Of a DNA stretch of 64,000 nt, positions 23,401 to 31,545 are shown one piece after another (positions within the stretch are counted from its first letter, which is position 1; each line of letters starts with the position of its first letter). Position numbers and translations under genes: made by a program. Origin of the DNA: Beta vulgaris subsp. vulgaris (Eukaryota; Streptophyta; Magnoliopsida; Caryophyllales; Amaranthaceae); NCBI RefSeq assembly GCF_026745355.1, contig NC_079206.1:34178653-34242652 (forward strand). The letters run 5' to 3'. Below the pieces are notes generated by a model. The model worked only from the letters and a program-made list of their open reading frames with translations, ran no database searches and had not been told where the DNA came from.

Positions 23401-26400
23401 AACTTCATGCATTTAAAGAAGAGAAACATAGCATTTATAATCCAGAGTGTATAAGTGACGGGAGATTTGAATATACATACCTATGAGGTTTGTTTTGTGT
23501 ACGCAAACAACATATGTGACCCAGACATTGATCTCTTGCTGCGCTTTGTTGTCTCCTGGTGACTGGTCCTCGTGAGTGTATGTTCGTGTTAGTGTGTGCA
23601 ACTGTTAACCTGAACTTTTGGGTTCCAGCATCTGTTGCCTCCTGCATTTTGTCTTGGTCACGATCACATTTGAGCTGATAGTCTTTTCAAACTGCAGAAA
23701 ATATAAAAAATGAGGGCTCATGCATCTCATCCATTCCAATCTCGGTTCCATTAGTGTAATTGGCAAGATGATAATGACAAGGATTGGGGTATAGAATAGT
23801 AATAACCAAAATTGACTTACCCAGTAAAACTTATAAATTTTTTGACGCTCCTATTCCTAGTGCTCTTTCGAAGGAGCAGTAATGCTTGCTCAAAATCATC
23901 TTCCATTTTCTTCCATGAAATTATTTTGTTCTTCTCACAAAAACTTGGACACATGCACAACAATGTGAAAAGAATAACCAATACCAATGTAGGAGCACTT
24001 GTTTGTGATGATAGAGTAGATGTATATCCTTTATTGAATTTATTCTATAATTCTTATGAGACGAGGTTTGGGGGTGTGCGGAGTGTTGAGGTTGGGTAAT
24101 GAACTGGTAAAGTAGTAACAGTGACCATCTTACTATCCTATAAAGCATTACAATCAACCTTGCCATTTGGCATCTTTAGAAATTTTGGCATTGAAATTGA
24201 TTAGATGTTGTATATTTGAGGTTGTATATCCTCGTCATGGAGCCTTGTAGGAATCCTGTTATCAGATTGTTTACAGGTAGATCATTAATCCTTCTAGCTG
24301 ATACTTGGATTGGCCGGCTTCCTTGATATGTTTGTTTCCTTTACCACTTTGTTTGGATGGAAATCAAAGAGGGAAAGGTACAGGGGAGGAAGCTGAGGAG
24401 CCAGTAGGAGTGGGAAGGGGGATGAAAGGGAAGAATGAGCTTGCATTTTTCCTTCCAATTCTTTTCAGCATTGGATAGATTTGGTTTGTTAAGAGGGAAA
24501 TGAAAACAAATCCTTCTAATCCCATCTCCTTTCTCCCATGTTATATTCAAACAAGGGAAAGTGATTCATTCCCTTTCTCTCCAAATTTCCCTATCCATAG
24601 TTCCATACACGCGTAAAAGTCTTATGCAATCTCTTGTAAGTTGTAAGCTTTGAGTGACATTGCATATGCCTGTTACCCGAGTAATATTGCAGTGCTAATA
24701 TATGTTATTGATGTAAGAGGCAAAAACATGTCTGTTGTGAGGGCAAGTATTGTTTTTTTTGTTTGAGGGGAAAAGGTAGGCAAATTTATTAACTAGAAGA
24801 GTAAGTATTGATTTTATTATTTTGGCAAGTGCAGGATAAATTCTCTGACAATTAAAGACTGAAGAATATGATAAAAAATTGAGTTTTCTCCATGGCAAAA
24901 TTCCAATATTCTTTTGATGTTTGTGCATTCTGTATGGCTCCTTATCCCGCATTTCACCTCTAATAGACGTAGCATGTGATTTCTACTTTTGTTTTGCTAG
25001 GGACTATTGAGGGATGGGGTGAGGTGGGCGAGGGTTAATATATTGTCTAACTTGGTTTAAATATTTACCTAAAGGGAGATTGTCCTTAATTTATTCGCTA
25101 CCCCTGCAGGCTGGATTCTTGGATGGTATCACAAATATAGTTCCAGGTAATGACTTTCAATGTTCTATTGCTTAATGTTGCAACTTTTTCTTTTTTGGCG
25201 TAATTAGTGAAGTCGTACCTTGCACTTTACCTTGTGCATCTAAGATTTGATGCTTCTGGTACTCTTGGTATAAATGACGAAATTGGATACAAGACAATAA
25301 TTCAGTTGCCAATTATTCTCCAACAAATATAATAAAAGTAGATTTCGTTGAAAAGGAAACTCATTACAAATGTACATATCTCGAAAAGACGGAGATATTA
25401 CGGCTCCGTTTGGTAGGGCGTAAAACATTTTCCTAGACGAATTGTTTTCTTCTATTTTCAATTTTACATTGTTTGGTTTGCAAAGGAGTGTAAAACCATT
25501 TTTCCTTGGAGTAAAATTAGTCTCTCAATGATGGGAAACCATTATTTCCTTTCAAAATGAAGGGAAAATTATTTTCCTTCTCTTTCTTGTACACCCTCAA
25601 ACTATCTCCTTACTTTCCCTTTCATCTTCCTCTCTTTTTATTATTTTTCTTATATGGAACCAAACAACAGAAAACTAATTTTGGAATTGTGTTTTCCATT
25701 GTGAATTGTTTTCCATAAAAATCATTTTACACTGAAAATGTTTTACGCCCAACCAAACGGAGCCTGCATGTAATCTGATTTTGTCTTAAGTTATACCTAC
25801 TTCTAGGCTCTAGCTAAGTAGAAAAGAAGAAAGATCAAAGGATAAGATGTGTAATATAGGTCATGAATCGGAACCTTTCATCAAATATAGCTTTCTAGAT
25901 AAAGTAAGGTAGTTATCATCCCTTTCTTTCGTTTGTTCTATATTGAAAGTTCTTTACCTATCAGTAGACATACAATGTGCACAATAGTTGGAAGCCACTT
26001 ACTCCACGAAGTCCTTTAAGATCCCATGGCTTATGCGGTTATACCTGCAGTTTACTGGAAATGCTACATCTTAGAAAACTCCCATATTAGATGCATGTCT
26101 TTCGTCTTTTTCCAATGTCAATTTGAGCCCTAGCTTACTTTGATGCTATACTAACACATCAAAGTTTCATGCCTTAAAAATCATGTACTCAATTCATTGA
26201 TGCATCTAATTATTTTTTTTTATCAACTGTAATATATGGTAGAGAGTGGTTGGTGCAAAATCAATTTGTTGACCTTGTAAACAAATCAATGGACACCCAA
26301 TAGTTTGGTACTGAATGCCTTGGGAGACATAGTCACTGGAGGTTATCGGTTTTAATTAGATAAAACCTTACTAACGTACTCTGTTGCAATTTAATTAATG

Positions 26401-29400
26401 ATTAAACTACAACATACATTAAATTCAGGCAAAAGGCAATAAATAAAGCAAACAATAATCAATCTTTTAATTAAAGTATAAAATTTTCCTACATGTCACA
26501 AACTTAGAGATAGATTTCACAACACACAAGGGATAAGTTAGGTTGGACAACTTAAAGAGGAGACACGAAGGCAGTTACCTTGGTTTCTTGCTTCTATTAG
26601 TGAATATGAGATCTTGCCTAATGGCGCCAATTAATGCTCGGATGCCTAAGCTAAATCGAAGGAACTAAAATACAACCCCAGGAAGGGGTTGAGCTATGCT
26701 AGTGCTAAGCCACGCTAGGGAATTAAGAAATGCTAGAGTTTGATGGATTGTTTGTGTCCCTTTCTTGATAATAGTTTCTCTATTTATGGAGAATCGTAAC
26801 ATGTAACTTCCATGTATGCTTGGGACAGAAATTGTTTGAATCATATTTTAGCCGTTTTTCGGGCGCTGAATAACTGTTGCTCTCTAATGCATATTTGTTT
26901 TCATGTTGAACCATCCTCTTATTACCTTTTTTTTATTGGTAATCTTTGACTTTCATCTATTGATAATCTTGATGACCTTCCTTTAGATTTTGTTGAATTC
27001 AACCTCTGTTGATTTCGCTTAATATACTTTATTTGGACCCTTATGTTAAAGCACAAATTAAATTTTTTGAGGTTCGATTCAATGTAATACAATAAATGTT
27101 ACTTGACATCCGAAAATGGTAGTAACAAATTATCCCCTTGATTTGTAGAGTGATGCACTTATCATTACACAAATTATAAGCAGAAAGGGATTTCCAATGG
27201 TTATAGTCAATGTTTCCAATGGTTATAGTCAATGTTATCAAGTAGTCACCTGAATGTGACTTCATGTGATCAATAAATGCTCTTTTGATGACTAAAAGTA
27301 GTTGGGAAACATAAACTTTTTCACCTCTCTTTCTGGCTGTTGTGAAATCTATTAAGAAAGTTTCTTCAAGATTCACACTTGCAAGGCTATATGGTGATAA
27401 CTAACAAGGATTTACATCGTAGGTCATGAGATCATACCAAATCTGACATGCACATTTGTATTGTATTATGACTCTTGATGATGATCCATCTACCATTCTG
27501 GAGACATTAACAATATTTTTAGTTCCTTTGACAAAGAGCTTTTTCAGATATCTCCAAGGGATGAGTATCAACTATAGTTGGTTGGCTAGTAGGTAGATAG
27601 GCATATGGTGCACTATTGTTATTTGCAACAAAACTATATTGTCTCTGTCCTCCTTGTGATGATCCAGGTTGGTGGTGCCAGTCTAACTCCATGTCCGCTG
27701 CCATTCCATCACTTTTAAGATTTTCATGATTACCCTCTCCATGACTCATGAGTATTGCCCTTATTTGATGCACATGAGAGGAAGTTTATGGATCGCTTAG
27801 AATAATTGGATCCCTAGTTTCAAGATGGGAGAAAAGTACCTTTTGAGGGTAACCTATTGGAGGAACGTCTGGCGCTATGCCATAACTTCTCCTTGCTCTA
27901 TCCAAAGGAAACTCTTCTAAGGCTTTAACTAGTTTCTTATTTAACTGATAGTGTTTTTTGACTAATGGTTATATGCGATTATCTAATTCAATGGCAAGAG
28001 ACTTAGACATAACTGTGAAAATTGCACTGATAGTATCATTGATATCCACAAGGATCCTATCAATTTACCTAGAGTTAATATTTTTATTCTCTTCAATTAT
28101 CATTTGAAGGATATCCATAAAGACTCTGACAAACTCATGGGCTAGAGTTCTTTAGTTAGAGTCAAATTGTTGTATTGACTATCTCTGGCTTCTAATAGTA
28201 AATTCTTTACTACCTCCACAAAATTTTCTATACATTTGGTGTATAAGTCCACGACCAGTATTACTTGGAAATGAGCCATCCCTTGATGATATCTCTCCAA
28301 CCGACTCCTCATGACCATGGTGAATTGGTTCACCGTTGTTACCATGCACCCTTGTCTCTGGAGGGACAAAAGAACTAGTTTTCATGTTGTAGAAATTTGA
28401 TTTACCGTGAGCAACTTCTTTATTATTCTTTGAACGTATTTCTGGCATTTTAATAAAAACAAATTAACCAATTTTTACGGTTAAATTTCGAAAATGTGAA
28501 GAAGAATTTGCACAATCTGTCTAAAATCTTCTTCACCCACCGTATTCGCCAAAAAACTTATTGGTGCAAAATCAGTTCGTTGACCTTGCAAACAAGTCAA
28601 AGGACACCCAATAGTTTGGTAGTGAATGCCTTCGAAGACTTAGTCTGTGGGGGTTACCAGTTTCAATTAGATAAATACTTGCTAATATACTCTGTTGTAA
28701 TTTAATTAATGATTAAACTATAACATAAATTAAATTCAGGCAAAAAGCAATAAATAGAGCAAATAGTAATTAATCTTTTAATTAAAGTATGAAATTCTCA
28801 TACACGCCACAAACTTAGAGATGAATTTTACAACACACAAGAGATAAGCCAAGCTGGACAACTTAAAGAGGAGACAAGAAGGCTGTTACCTCCATGCAAT
28901 TGGAGAATTTGAGATCTTGTCTGATGGTGCCATAACATGTCCGGATGCTTAAGCTAAATTTAAGAAATTAAACTATGACCTCAGAAGGGGGTTGGGTTGT
29001 GCGAGTGCTAAGCTACGCTAGAGAATTAAGAAATGCTAGAGTTTGATAGATTATTTGTGCCCCTTTCTTGACAATAGTTTCTCTATTTGTACAAAATCGT
29101 AACATGTAACTTCCATGCATGTTTGGGAAGGGAAAATGTTTTAATCATATTTGATTCAAACCTTGACTGTTTTCCGACACTGAATAACTGTTGCTCTCTA
29201 ATGCACGTTTGTTTCCATGTTGAACGTACTCTGATTATCTTCTTTTGATTGCTATTCTTTGACTTGCATCTATTGATAGTCTTGATGACCTTCCTCTAAA
29301 TTTTGTTGACTTTGACCTTTGTTGACTTCGCTTAATGAGCTATATAATTCTATTGGGCCCTTATATTAGACCACAAATTATACCTTTTGAGTTTCGATTC

Positions 29401-29846
29401 AATTTAACACAATAAATGATACTTGACATCCAAAAATGATAGTAACAAAGGTCAAGATTATATTACCTGTTTTGATGAACAATCTAAATGACTTGTTGAT
29501 TGTATGTGGTCGGTAAGGCTATCATTATTACTTTCTGTAAGATTTAAATATGGTGGAAATAGATACTAACAAAAGTGTATAGTATAGTTTTTGTTATTAT
29601 TAATTTTATTTATAAAATTTAAATATGGTGTAAATAGATACTAATAGAATTTTCTATAGTATTACTTCTAATATTCTTACAGGTCTTCACACTTCGCGTA
29701 ACGGAAATTGAAATGTTGTGTATTGAACAGCCTTAGTAGGTGTAAATCTCAAGCAGCTTTTGAACAATGCGGCTGAAGGGATGCAAGGGACACTCTTAGA
29801 TTTTAATGACACACTTGGCGATAGGATACAAGTCTTTTTGGAGTAA
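5118..29846 (+). CDS. Isocitrate lyase/PEP mutase superfamily protein, plastid-type, 8 exons, with C-terminal accessory domain
   Basis: The gene model is join(5118..5472, 6704..6915, 8009..8290, 11281..11403, 19595..19745, 22637..22857, 25110..25146, 29740..29846), which is 1488 nt and 495 aa. Residues 1-~75 are rich in S/T/R and poor in acidic residues, like a chloroplast transit peptide. The TIM-barrel enzyme domain spans about 78-365. It has the Mg-binding DGDNGYG (158-164), EDQ (187-189), the catalytic-loop KACGH (193-197) and ARTD (231-234), all hallmarks of the isocitrate/methylisocitrate lyase and PEP mutase superfamily. A further ~70-residue domain (427-495) follows. All junctions are GT-AG and in phase. 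The closest plant proteins I know are those annotated as carboxyvinyl-carboxyphosphonate phosphorylmutase or PEP carboxylase-like family; the true substrate is unknown. The gene spans 25 kb because of TE-filled introns but looks intact. A second in-frame Met at residue 74 (5337) could give a form without the transit peptide. Confidence 0.93.
5473..6703 (+). other. Intron 1 (no inserted element seen)
   Basis: An AT-rich 1.2-kb intron with GTAAAT donor and TTCTAG acceptor. No TIR pair, LTR or coding remnant was recognised. It is the only intron over 1 kb without an evident transposon. Confidence 0.75.
6704..6915 (+). CDS. Exon 2: metal-binding DGDNGYG segment
   Basis: The acceptor TTTTCTAG ends at 6703. 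The exon encodes residues 119-189, including [11 protein letters not shown], the Mg-binding DGDNGYG and ILEDQ. The donor at 6916 is GTTCGT, the weakest donor of the gene. It is placed here because exon 3 continues in phase 0 with the family-typical VSPKACGH. Confidence 0.92.
7113..7853. mobile_element. Long Stowaway-like element in intron 2
   Basis: The left end CTTCCTCCGTTCTTTC and the right end GAAAAGAACAGAGGCAA are inverted repeats, flanked on both sides by TA (7111-7112, 7854-7855). CTCCGTTCTTT resembles mariner/Stowaway TIRs. At 741 bp it is long for this class. The interior (about 7165-7560) holds CG-rich phrases such as CGATCGCGGTAACGG, possibly a second insertion. It lies between exons 2 and 3. 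Confidence 0.6.
8009..8290 (+). CDS. Exon 3: catalytic loop KACGH and ARTD
   Basis: Encodes residues 190-283 (94 codons, phase 0 at both ends). KACGH corresponds to the mobile catalytic loop of the lyase branch, where Cys195 would be the general acid. ARTD sits on a barrel strand. The acceptor AG is at 8007-8008, and the donor GTGAGT at 8291 matches the plant consensus. Confidence 0.93.
8538..8801. mobile_element. Stowaway-type MITE in intron 3
   Basis: CTACCTCCGTTTCTTA at the left and GAAACAGGGGTAG at the right form imperfect terminal inverted repeats. The subterminal AATCTAC pairs with GTAGATT. The 264-bp element is flanked by TA dinucleotides, the usual Stowaway target duplication. Confidence 0.78.
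10178..10471. mobile_element. Foldback MITE in intron 3 with 7-bp target duplication
   Basis: The two ~294-bp termini are inverted: AGGAAAAATGCACTTGAATAA versus the complement of TTATTCATGTCAATTTTTCCT. Inverted copies of AATAATCCCAACTTT fill both arms, three in each. The flanks carry the same AAAAACA (10171-10177 and 10472-10478), a clean 7-bp target duplication. The transposase source is not known. Confidence 0.82.
11281..11403 (+). CDS. Exon 4: late barrel strands (MLEGGGKTP)
   Basis: Encodes residues 284-324, including [11 protein letters not shown] and [10 protein letters not shown], which are typical of the last barrel strands of the family. It lies between the acceptor TTTTTGAAG and the donor GTAACT. 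The next intron is 8.2 kb and contains a copia retrotransposon. Confidence 0.92.
11404..12394 (+). other. Intron 4, part before the copia insertion
   Basis: About 1 kb of AT-rich intron sequence with no recognised element. A run of 14 C residues lies at 11949-11962. CGTTC at 12395-12399 is the left target duplication of the copia element. Confidence 0.7.
12400..12727 (+). repeat. Copia 5' LTR (328 bp)
   Basis: Begins TGATGAAAAGGAGGATCT and ends GTTTTCA, directly followed by the PBS. It matches the 3' LTR once the nested solo LTR is removed. It contains a TATATATA-like stretch near 12620, probably the element's own promoter. Confidence 0.92.
12728..12740 (+). other. Copia primer-binding site (initiator tRNA-Met)
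   Basis: TGGTATCAGAGCC is the standard plant copia primer-binding site and lies immediately after the LTR's terminal CA. Confidence 0.9.
12864..13946 (+). pseudogene. Copia gag remnant
   Basis: An ATG at 12864 begins a gag-like frame soon broken by stops. The recognisable end (13761-13946) holds a CCHC-like knuckle, [15 protein letters not shown], in which the final Cys position is replaced. A 237-bp MITE at 13141-13377 also interrupts it. Not functional. Confidence 0.7.
13141..13377 (+). mobile_element. MULE-type MITE copy A, inside the copia gag
   Basis: The ends are CGTAGTTTGAAAATA and the complement of TTTACACCATG, flanked by CTTGTTCC on both sides (13133-13140 and 13378-13385). An 8-9 bp target duplication is the mark of Mutator-like transposition. 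It matches copy B at 21346-21558 in opposite orientation over its whole length. Because it sits in copia sequence it arrived after the copia insertion. Confidence 0.85.
14124..14423 (+). pseudogene. Copia protease remnant
   Basis: Encodes [13 protein letters not shown], the copia aspartic-protease active site, followed by family-typical LPNGKTL and [10 protein letters not shown]. It is interrupted at 14424 by an LTR-like insertion. Confidence 0.88.
14424..15170 (+). mobile_element. Probable solo LTR inserted in the copia element
   Basis: Copia coding similarity stops at 14423 and resumes after 15170. The 747-bp insert starts TGATCTAGAC and ends AATACATCA, with a TATAAATAG promoter-like box at 14760-14768. 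It has internal direct repeats: GTGGCTTTGCCTTTA-like three times at about 14850-14975, and AAATTCTTTAT twice. No target duplication could be matched, so the exact ends are tentative. Confidence 0.6.
15263..15903 (+). pseudogene. Copia integrase remnant
   Basis: The GAG-pre-integrase zinc region appears as [14 protein letters not shown] and [13 protein letters not shown]. The catalytic core appears as [23 protein letters not shown] and [13 protein letters not shown], giving the D-D-E set. Stops at 15482 and 15902 and a frameshift near 15600 inactivate it. Confidence 0.9.
16156..17950 (+). pseudogene. Copia reverse transcriptase/RNase H remnant
   Basis: Starts with a Ser/Pro-rich linker. The RT has [22 protein letters not shown] and the catalytic YVDD in [11 protein letters not shown] (about 17092-17124). 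RNase H shows [22 protein letters not shown] and later [20 protein letters not shown]. Several stops and shifts separate these blocks. Confidence 0.92.
17961..17969 (+). other. Copia polypurine tract
   Basis: GAGGAGGAG immediately precedes the TG of the 3' LTR, the expected site for plus-strand priming. Confidence 0.85.
17970..18996 (+). repeat. Copia 3' LTR, interrupted by a solo LTR
   Basis: Matches the 5' LTR from TGATGAAAAGG to TTTTCA, but a 673-bp solo LTR plus 5-bp duplication interrupts it at 18119-18796. Without the insert its length is close to that of the 5' LTR. Confidence 0.92.
18119..18791 (+). mobile_element. Solo LTR of a gypsy-like family nested in the copia 3' LTR
   Basis: Starts TGATGTGGCTTGG, ends ATCATATCA, and is flanked by TAGGA on both sides (18114-18118 and 18792-18796). 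It shares long phrases with the LTRs at 30700 and 33322 (for example TTATAAGTCTTTA and AGGAGTCTAATT), so it belongs to a related family. A solo LTR with intact target duplication is left by LTR-LTR recombination. Confidence 0.88.
19002..19594 (+). other. Intron 4, part after the copia insertion
   Basis: AT-rich intron sequence ending in the TTGCAG acceptor. I recognise no element in it. Confidence 0.7.
19595..19745 (+). CDS. Exon 5: end of enzyme domain
   Basis: The acceptor TTGCAG ends at 19594. Encodes residues 325-374 plus one base: [29 protein letters not shown]. The donor GTTAGT begins at 19746. If unspliced, an in-frame TAG at 19748-19750 would end the protein two codons later, so intron retention would give a ~375-aa form without the C-terminal domain. 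Confidence 0.9.
19746..21336 (+). other. Intron 5, first part
   Basis: AT-rich non-coding sequence without recognised transposon ends. Open frames here are short and match no family. Confidence 0.6.
21346..21558 (-). mobile_element. MULE-type MITE copy B in intron 5
   Basis: Reverse-complement copy of the MITE at 13141-13377. It is flanked by a perfect 9-bp duplication GGTTCACAC (21337-21345 and 21559-21567), the hallmark of Mutator-like elements. Termini are CATGGTGTCAAAAC and the complement of GTATTTTCAAACTAT. The interior has TACGACAACCGCATCAT and AACCGATATTACC phrases shared with copy A. Confidence 0.9.
21568..22636 (+). other. Intron 5, last part
   Basis: AT-rich intron sequence up to the ATGTCAG acceptor. 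A short tandem duplication, ACATGGATAACAAGC, lies at about 21598-21636. No element was recognised. Confidence 0.6.
22637..22857 (+). CDS. Exon 6: linker and start of C-terminal domain
   Basis: Encodes residues 375-448. An acidic/polar linker ([11 protein letters not shown]) precedes VEVVIPEVY and [10 protein letters not shown], where the C-terminal domain begins, ending with KLDVRIP. The acceptor ATGTCAG ends at 22636 and the donor is GTGAGT at 22858. The phase is consistent on both sides. Confidence 0.9.
22858..24345 (+). other. Intron 6, first part
   Basis: AT-rich non-coding sequence with no convincing coding remnant; short open frames on both strands match nothing known to me. Confidence 0.6.
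24346..24572. mobile_element. Possible MITE in intron 6
   Basis: CTTTGTTTGGATGGAAATCAA at the left pairs imperfectly with the complement of TATTCAAACAAGGGAAAG at the right, and GAGGGAAAGG pairs with CCCTTTCTCTC. The size and the TTGTTTGGAT end fit a hAT-type MITE, but target duplications were not found. Confidence 0.4.
25110..25146 (+). CDS. Exon 7: 37-nt microexon
   Basis: This small exon encodes [12 protein letters not shown] plus one base. It is recognised because it follows CCCCTGCAG, ends before GTAATG, and joins the frames of exons 6 and 8 exactly. Skipping it would shift the frame. It is flanked by introns of 2.3 and 4.6 kb. Confidence 0.87.
25402..25764. mobile_element. MITE with ~31-bp inverted termini in intron 7
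   Basis: GGCTCCGTTTGGTAGGGCGT at the left is the near-perfect complement of ACGCCCAACCAAACGGAGCC at the right, and the match continues through AAAACATTTTC. The 363-bp size and the GTTTGGT-type end resemble hAT-type MITEs. A target duplication could not be assigned with confidence. It lies 255 bp after the 37-nt microexon. Confidence 0.85.
26251..27127 (-). repeat. 3' LTR of the minus-strand intron-7 element
   Basis: 877-bp LTR homologous to 28562-29447 with many substitutions. Shared phrases include GACACCCAATAGTTTGGTA, TTAATTAATGATTAAACTA and TGATGACCTTCCT. Confidence 0.85.
27519..27773 (-). pseudogene. Unidentified ORF inside the minus-strand LTR element
   Basis: An 84-codon frame, Gln/Ser/His-rich ([11 protein letters not shown]), with no family I recognise. 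Being internal to an LTR element it is probably a gag-like relic. Confidence 0.3.
28142..28448 (-). pseudogene. Unidentified ORF at the 5' side of the minus-strand LTR element
   Basis: Two overlapping frames on the minus strand start about 110 bp inside the right (5') LTR, where gag would begin. They are polar and not similar to any gag I recognise. They probably represent a decayed first ORF. Confidence 0.3.
28562..29447 (-). repeat. 5' LTR of the minus-strand intron-7 element
   Basis: 886-bp partner of the LTR at 26251-27127. It ends 290 bp before exon 8 of the host gene. Confidence 0.85.
29740..29846 (+). CDS. Exon 8: C-terminal end and stop
   Basis: Encodes [10 protein letters not shown] through GDRIQVFLE and the TAA stop at 29844-29846. 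The acceptor is a tandem TAGTAG: use of the first AG (29735-29736) adds one codon in frame, use of the second (29738-29739) gives the 495-aa form. The 3' UTR and poly(A) site lie downstream but cannot be placed exactly. Confidence 0.88.
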
Positions 29847-30407
29847 CAAACTGAATGAAGTTTTGTTGTGGAAAGGTGAAGTACCTTAAATATGCAATAC
29901 TATAAGCATCGACGCTGCGGAAGCTGATATCATACCATACATGTGAATTATTGATCATGAATTATGCTTATGGATATATTACGACTTACAAGATGCAGCA
30001 GCTCATCAAGTCTCGATAAATGTCCATAGCAGTCACATGAGGGATTAGCAACAGTTTTGCCAATCAATGAAAAAGATTATTAGTAGCCCTATTTCACCGT
30101 CAGTGTTAATTTTGTACAAAACATTTTATGAGACGAAGCATTTTCGTATTGTTTTCTTCTTTTTTAGCATAAGATAATATAATATTATACTTCATATGAC
30201 TTTGAAAATGCAAGGATATTCTCACTAGGTAGCAGGGAAGGAAAGTTTTGTTGCAGATTAGTGAAGTCAATTCAGCATTGTTCATGGTCTAAAAGTATTA
30301 TACATTAGTGAAAAGATACAACCAGAACAGGAATAGGCCAACTTGCTGCTAACATGAATAAACAATTTGAAAAGTATTATTGTAGAAAGGCCAAAGTACA
30401 AATATCA
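29847..30407 (+). other. 3' flank of the enzyme gene (3' UTR region)
   Basis: AT-rich sequence after the stop codon, without coding potential or a recognised element. The 3' UTR must begin here; the exact poly(A) site cannot be read with confidence. Confidence 0.5.
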
Positions 30408-30699
30408 TGTATTATAGAAAAATTTGCCAAGGAAACTTTTTAGAAGTTCAATTTTGCGAAAAAAAACCTTTTAAAGCATAATTTGCAAAAAGAAAACACA
30501 AACTTAATATTTCTTGCAAGAAGAAACCAATTTCCATTTTCCGGTGTGTTTTTTCTAAATTCTGACAATGACTCTTTTATCTTTCTTTAACCCTCTATTT
30601 GCAACACTACTCCTATGTATCTCAAAAACCACACCGAAAAATGAGAATAGGTTTTATTTTGCAAGAAAAATTAAGTTTGTGGTTTTTTCGGTAAAAAAT

Positions 30700-31318
30700 T
30701 GATACATGTGGGAGCATCACAATCCTAGTTATGTTAGGATTCTTATGAGGTGTTCTAGTTCTGTTAGGAAACTTTGTAATTTAGTTGTTTTATAAGTCTT
30801 TACTTTAGGTGTTTGAGTGATGAAGGAATCCTATTATATTTAGGAGTCTAATTTCTTTGTCATTGAGTTTTGTTAGGAGTCTAAATGAGCTAGGATATGG
30901 TAATTCTTATCCTAGGTGTGGCTAGGTTTTATCTTAGGCGTGTAATTGAGTTTTATGGTTTATCTTTTTAGTTTGTGTTTATCTTATTAGTTGTTGGTGT
31001 TTATAGGATTTAAAGTGTGTGAGGCGTGTATTTATAATTGCACGAGCCTCATTAATAAAAACCAGTTGCTGTTTTGCTTTTGATTAAAGATTGTCAAGTG
31101 AAAGCACAAACTAAAAAAAGATTGTCAAGTGCATGTTTGCATTGATTTTGGTCGTCGTACCAAGAACACATAAATCATGGTTTATGTGCATCTCCTAATC
31201 GAGGTTAGGAAGAGATCTTCTAGTTCTCGAGGGAACATATAAAGTTTATCCATTCAAAGTTTCGATCTTTAGTATTAGTTGCATCGTTTTGGTTCGAAGC
31301 ATCCGTGGAATCACATCA
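30700..31318 (+). repeat. 5' LTR of the gag-protease element (619 bp)
   Basis: Direct-repeat partner of 33322-33916. It contains the phrases TTATAAGTCTTTA and GAGCCTCATTAATAAAA shared by both LTRs, plus a short internal duplication (AGATTGTCAAGTG, 31087 and 31118) absent from the other LTR. Confidence 0.88.
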
Positions 31319-31545
31319 GGTGGTACCAGAGCAAGGGTCACTGTGACGGCGCGTGTGACATCGGATTTTGGATTTTTTTTGGTTATGTGGATAGCTAATA
31401 TACAGGGCTACTTTTTATCAAAATTTCAGCCCATTCCGATAAGTAACGAAGTTGCAGCGAGCCAAACAATCGGACGTTATCATGGGAGACAGTGGATCAA
31501 CGAAGGGATGCTATGTTGGAAGCCCTTGCCAAATAGAACGAAACC

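Larger units (their letters stand above)
26251..29447 (-). mobile_element. Non-autonomous LTR retrotransposon, minus strand, in intron 7
   Basis: Two diverged direct repeats, 26251-27127 and 28562-29447, start TGGTGCAAAATC and end AGTAACA; read on the minus strand they start TGTTACT and end TTGCACCA. The 1.43-kb interior has no RT, integrase or protease. On the minus strand an AAGGGGATAATT purine-rich tract precedes the left LTR, and a TGGCG-containing PBS-like site follows the right LTR. Left and right flanks show no clear target duplication. LTR divergence indicates an old insertion. Confidence 0.8.
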
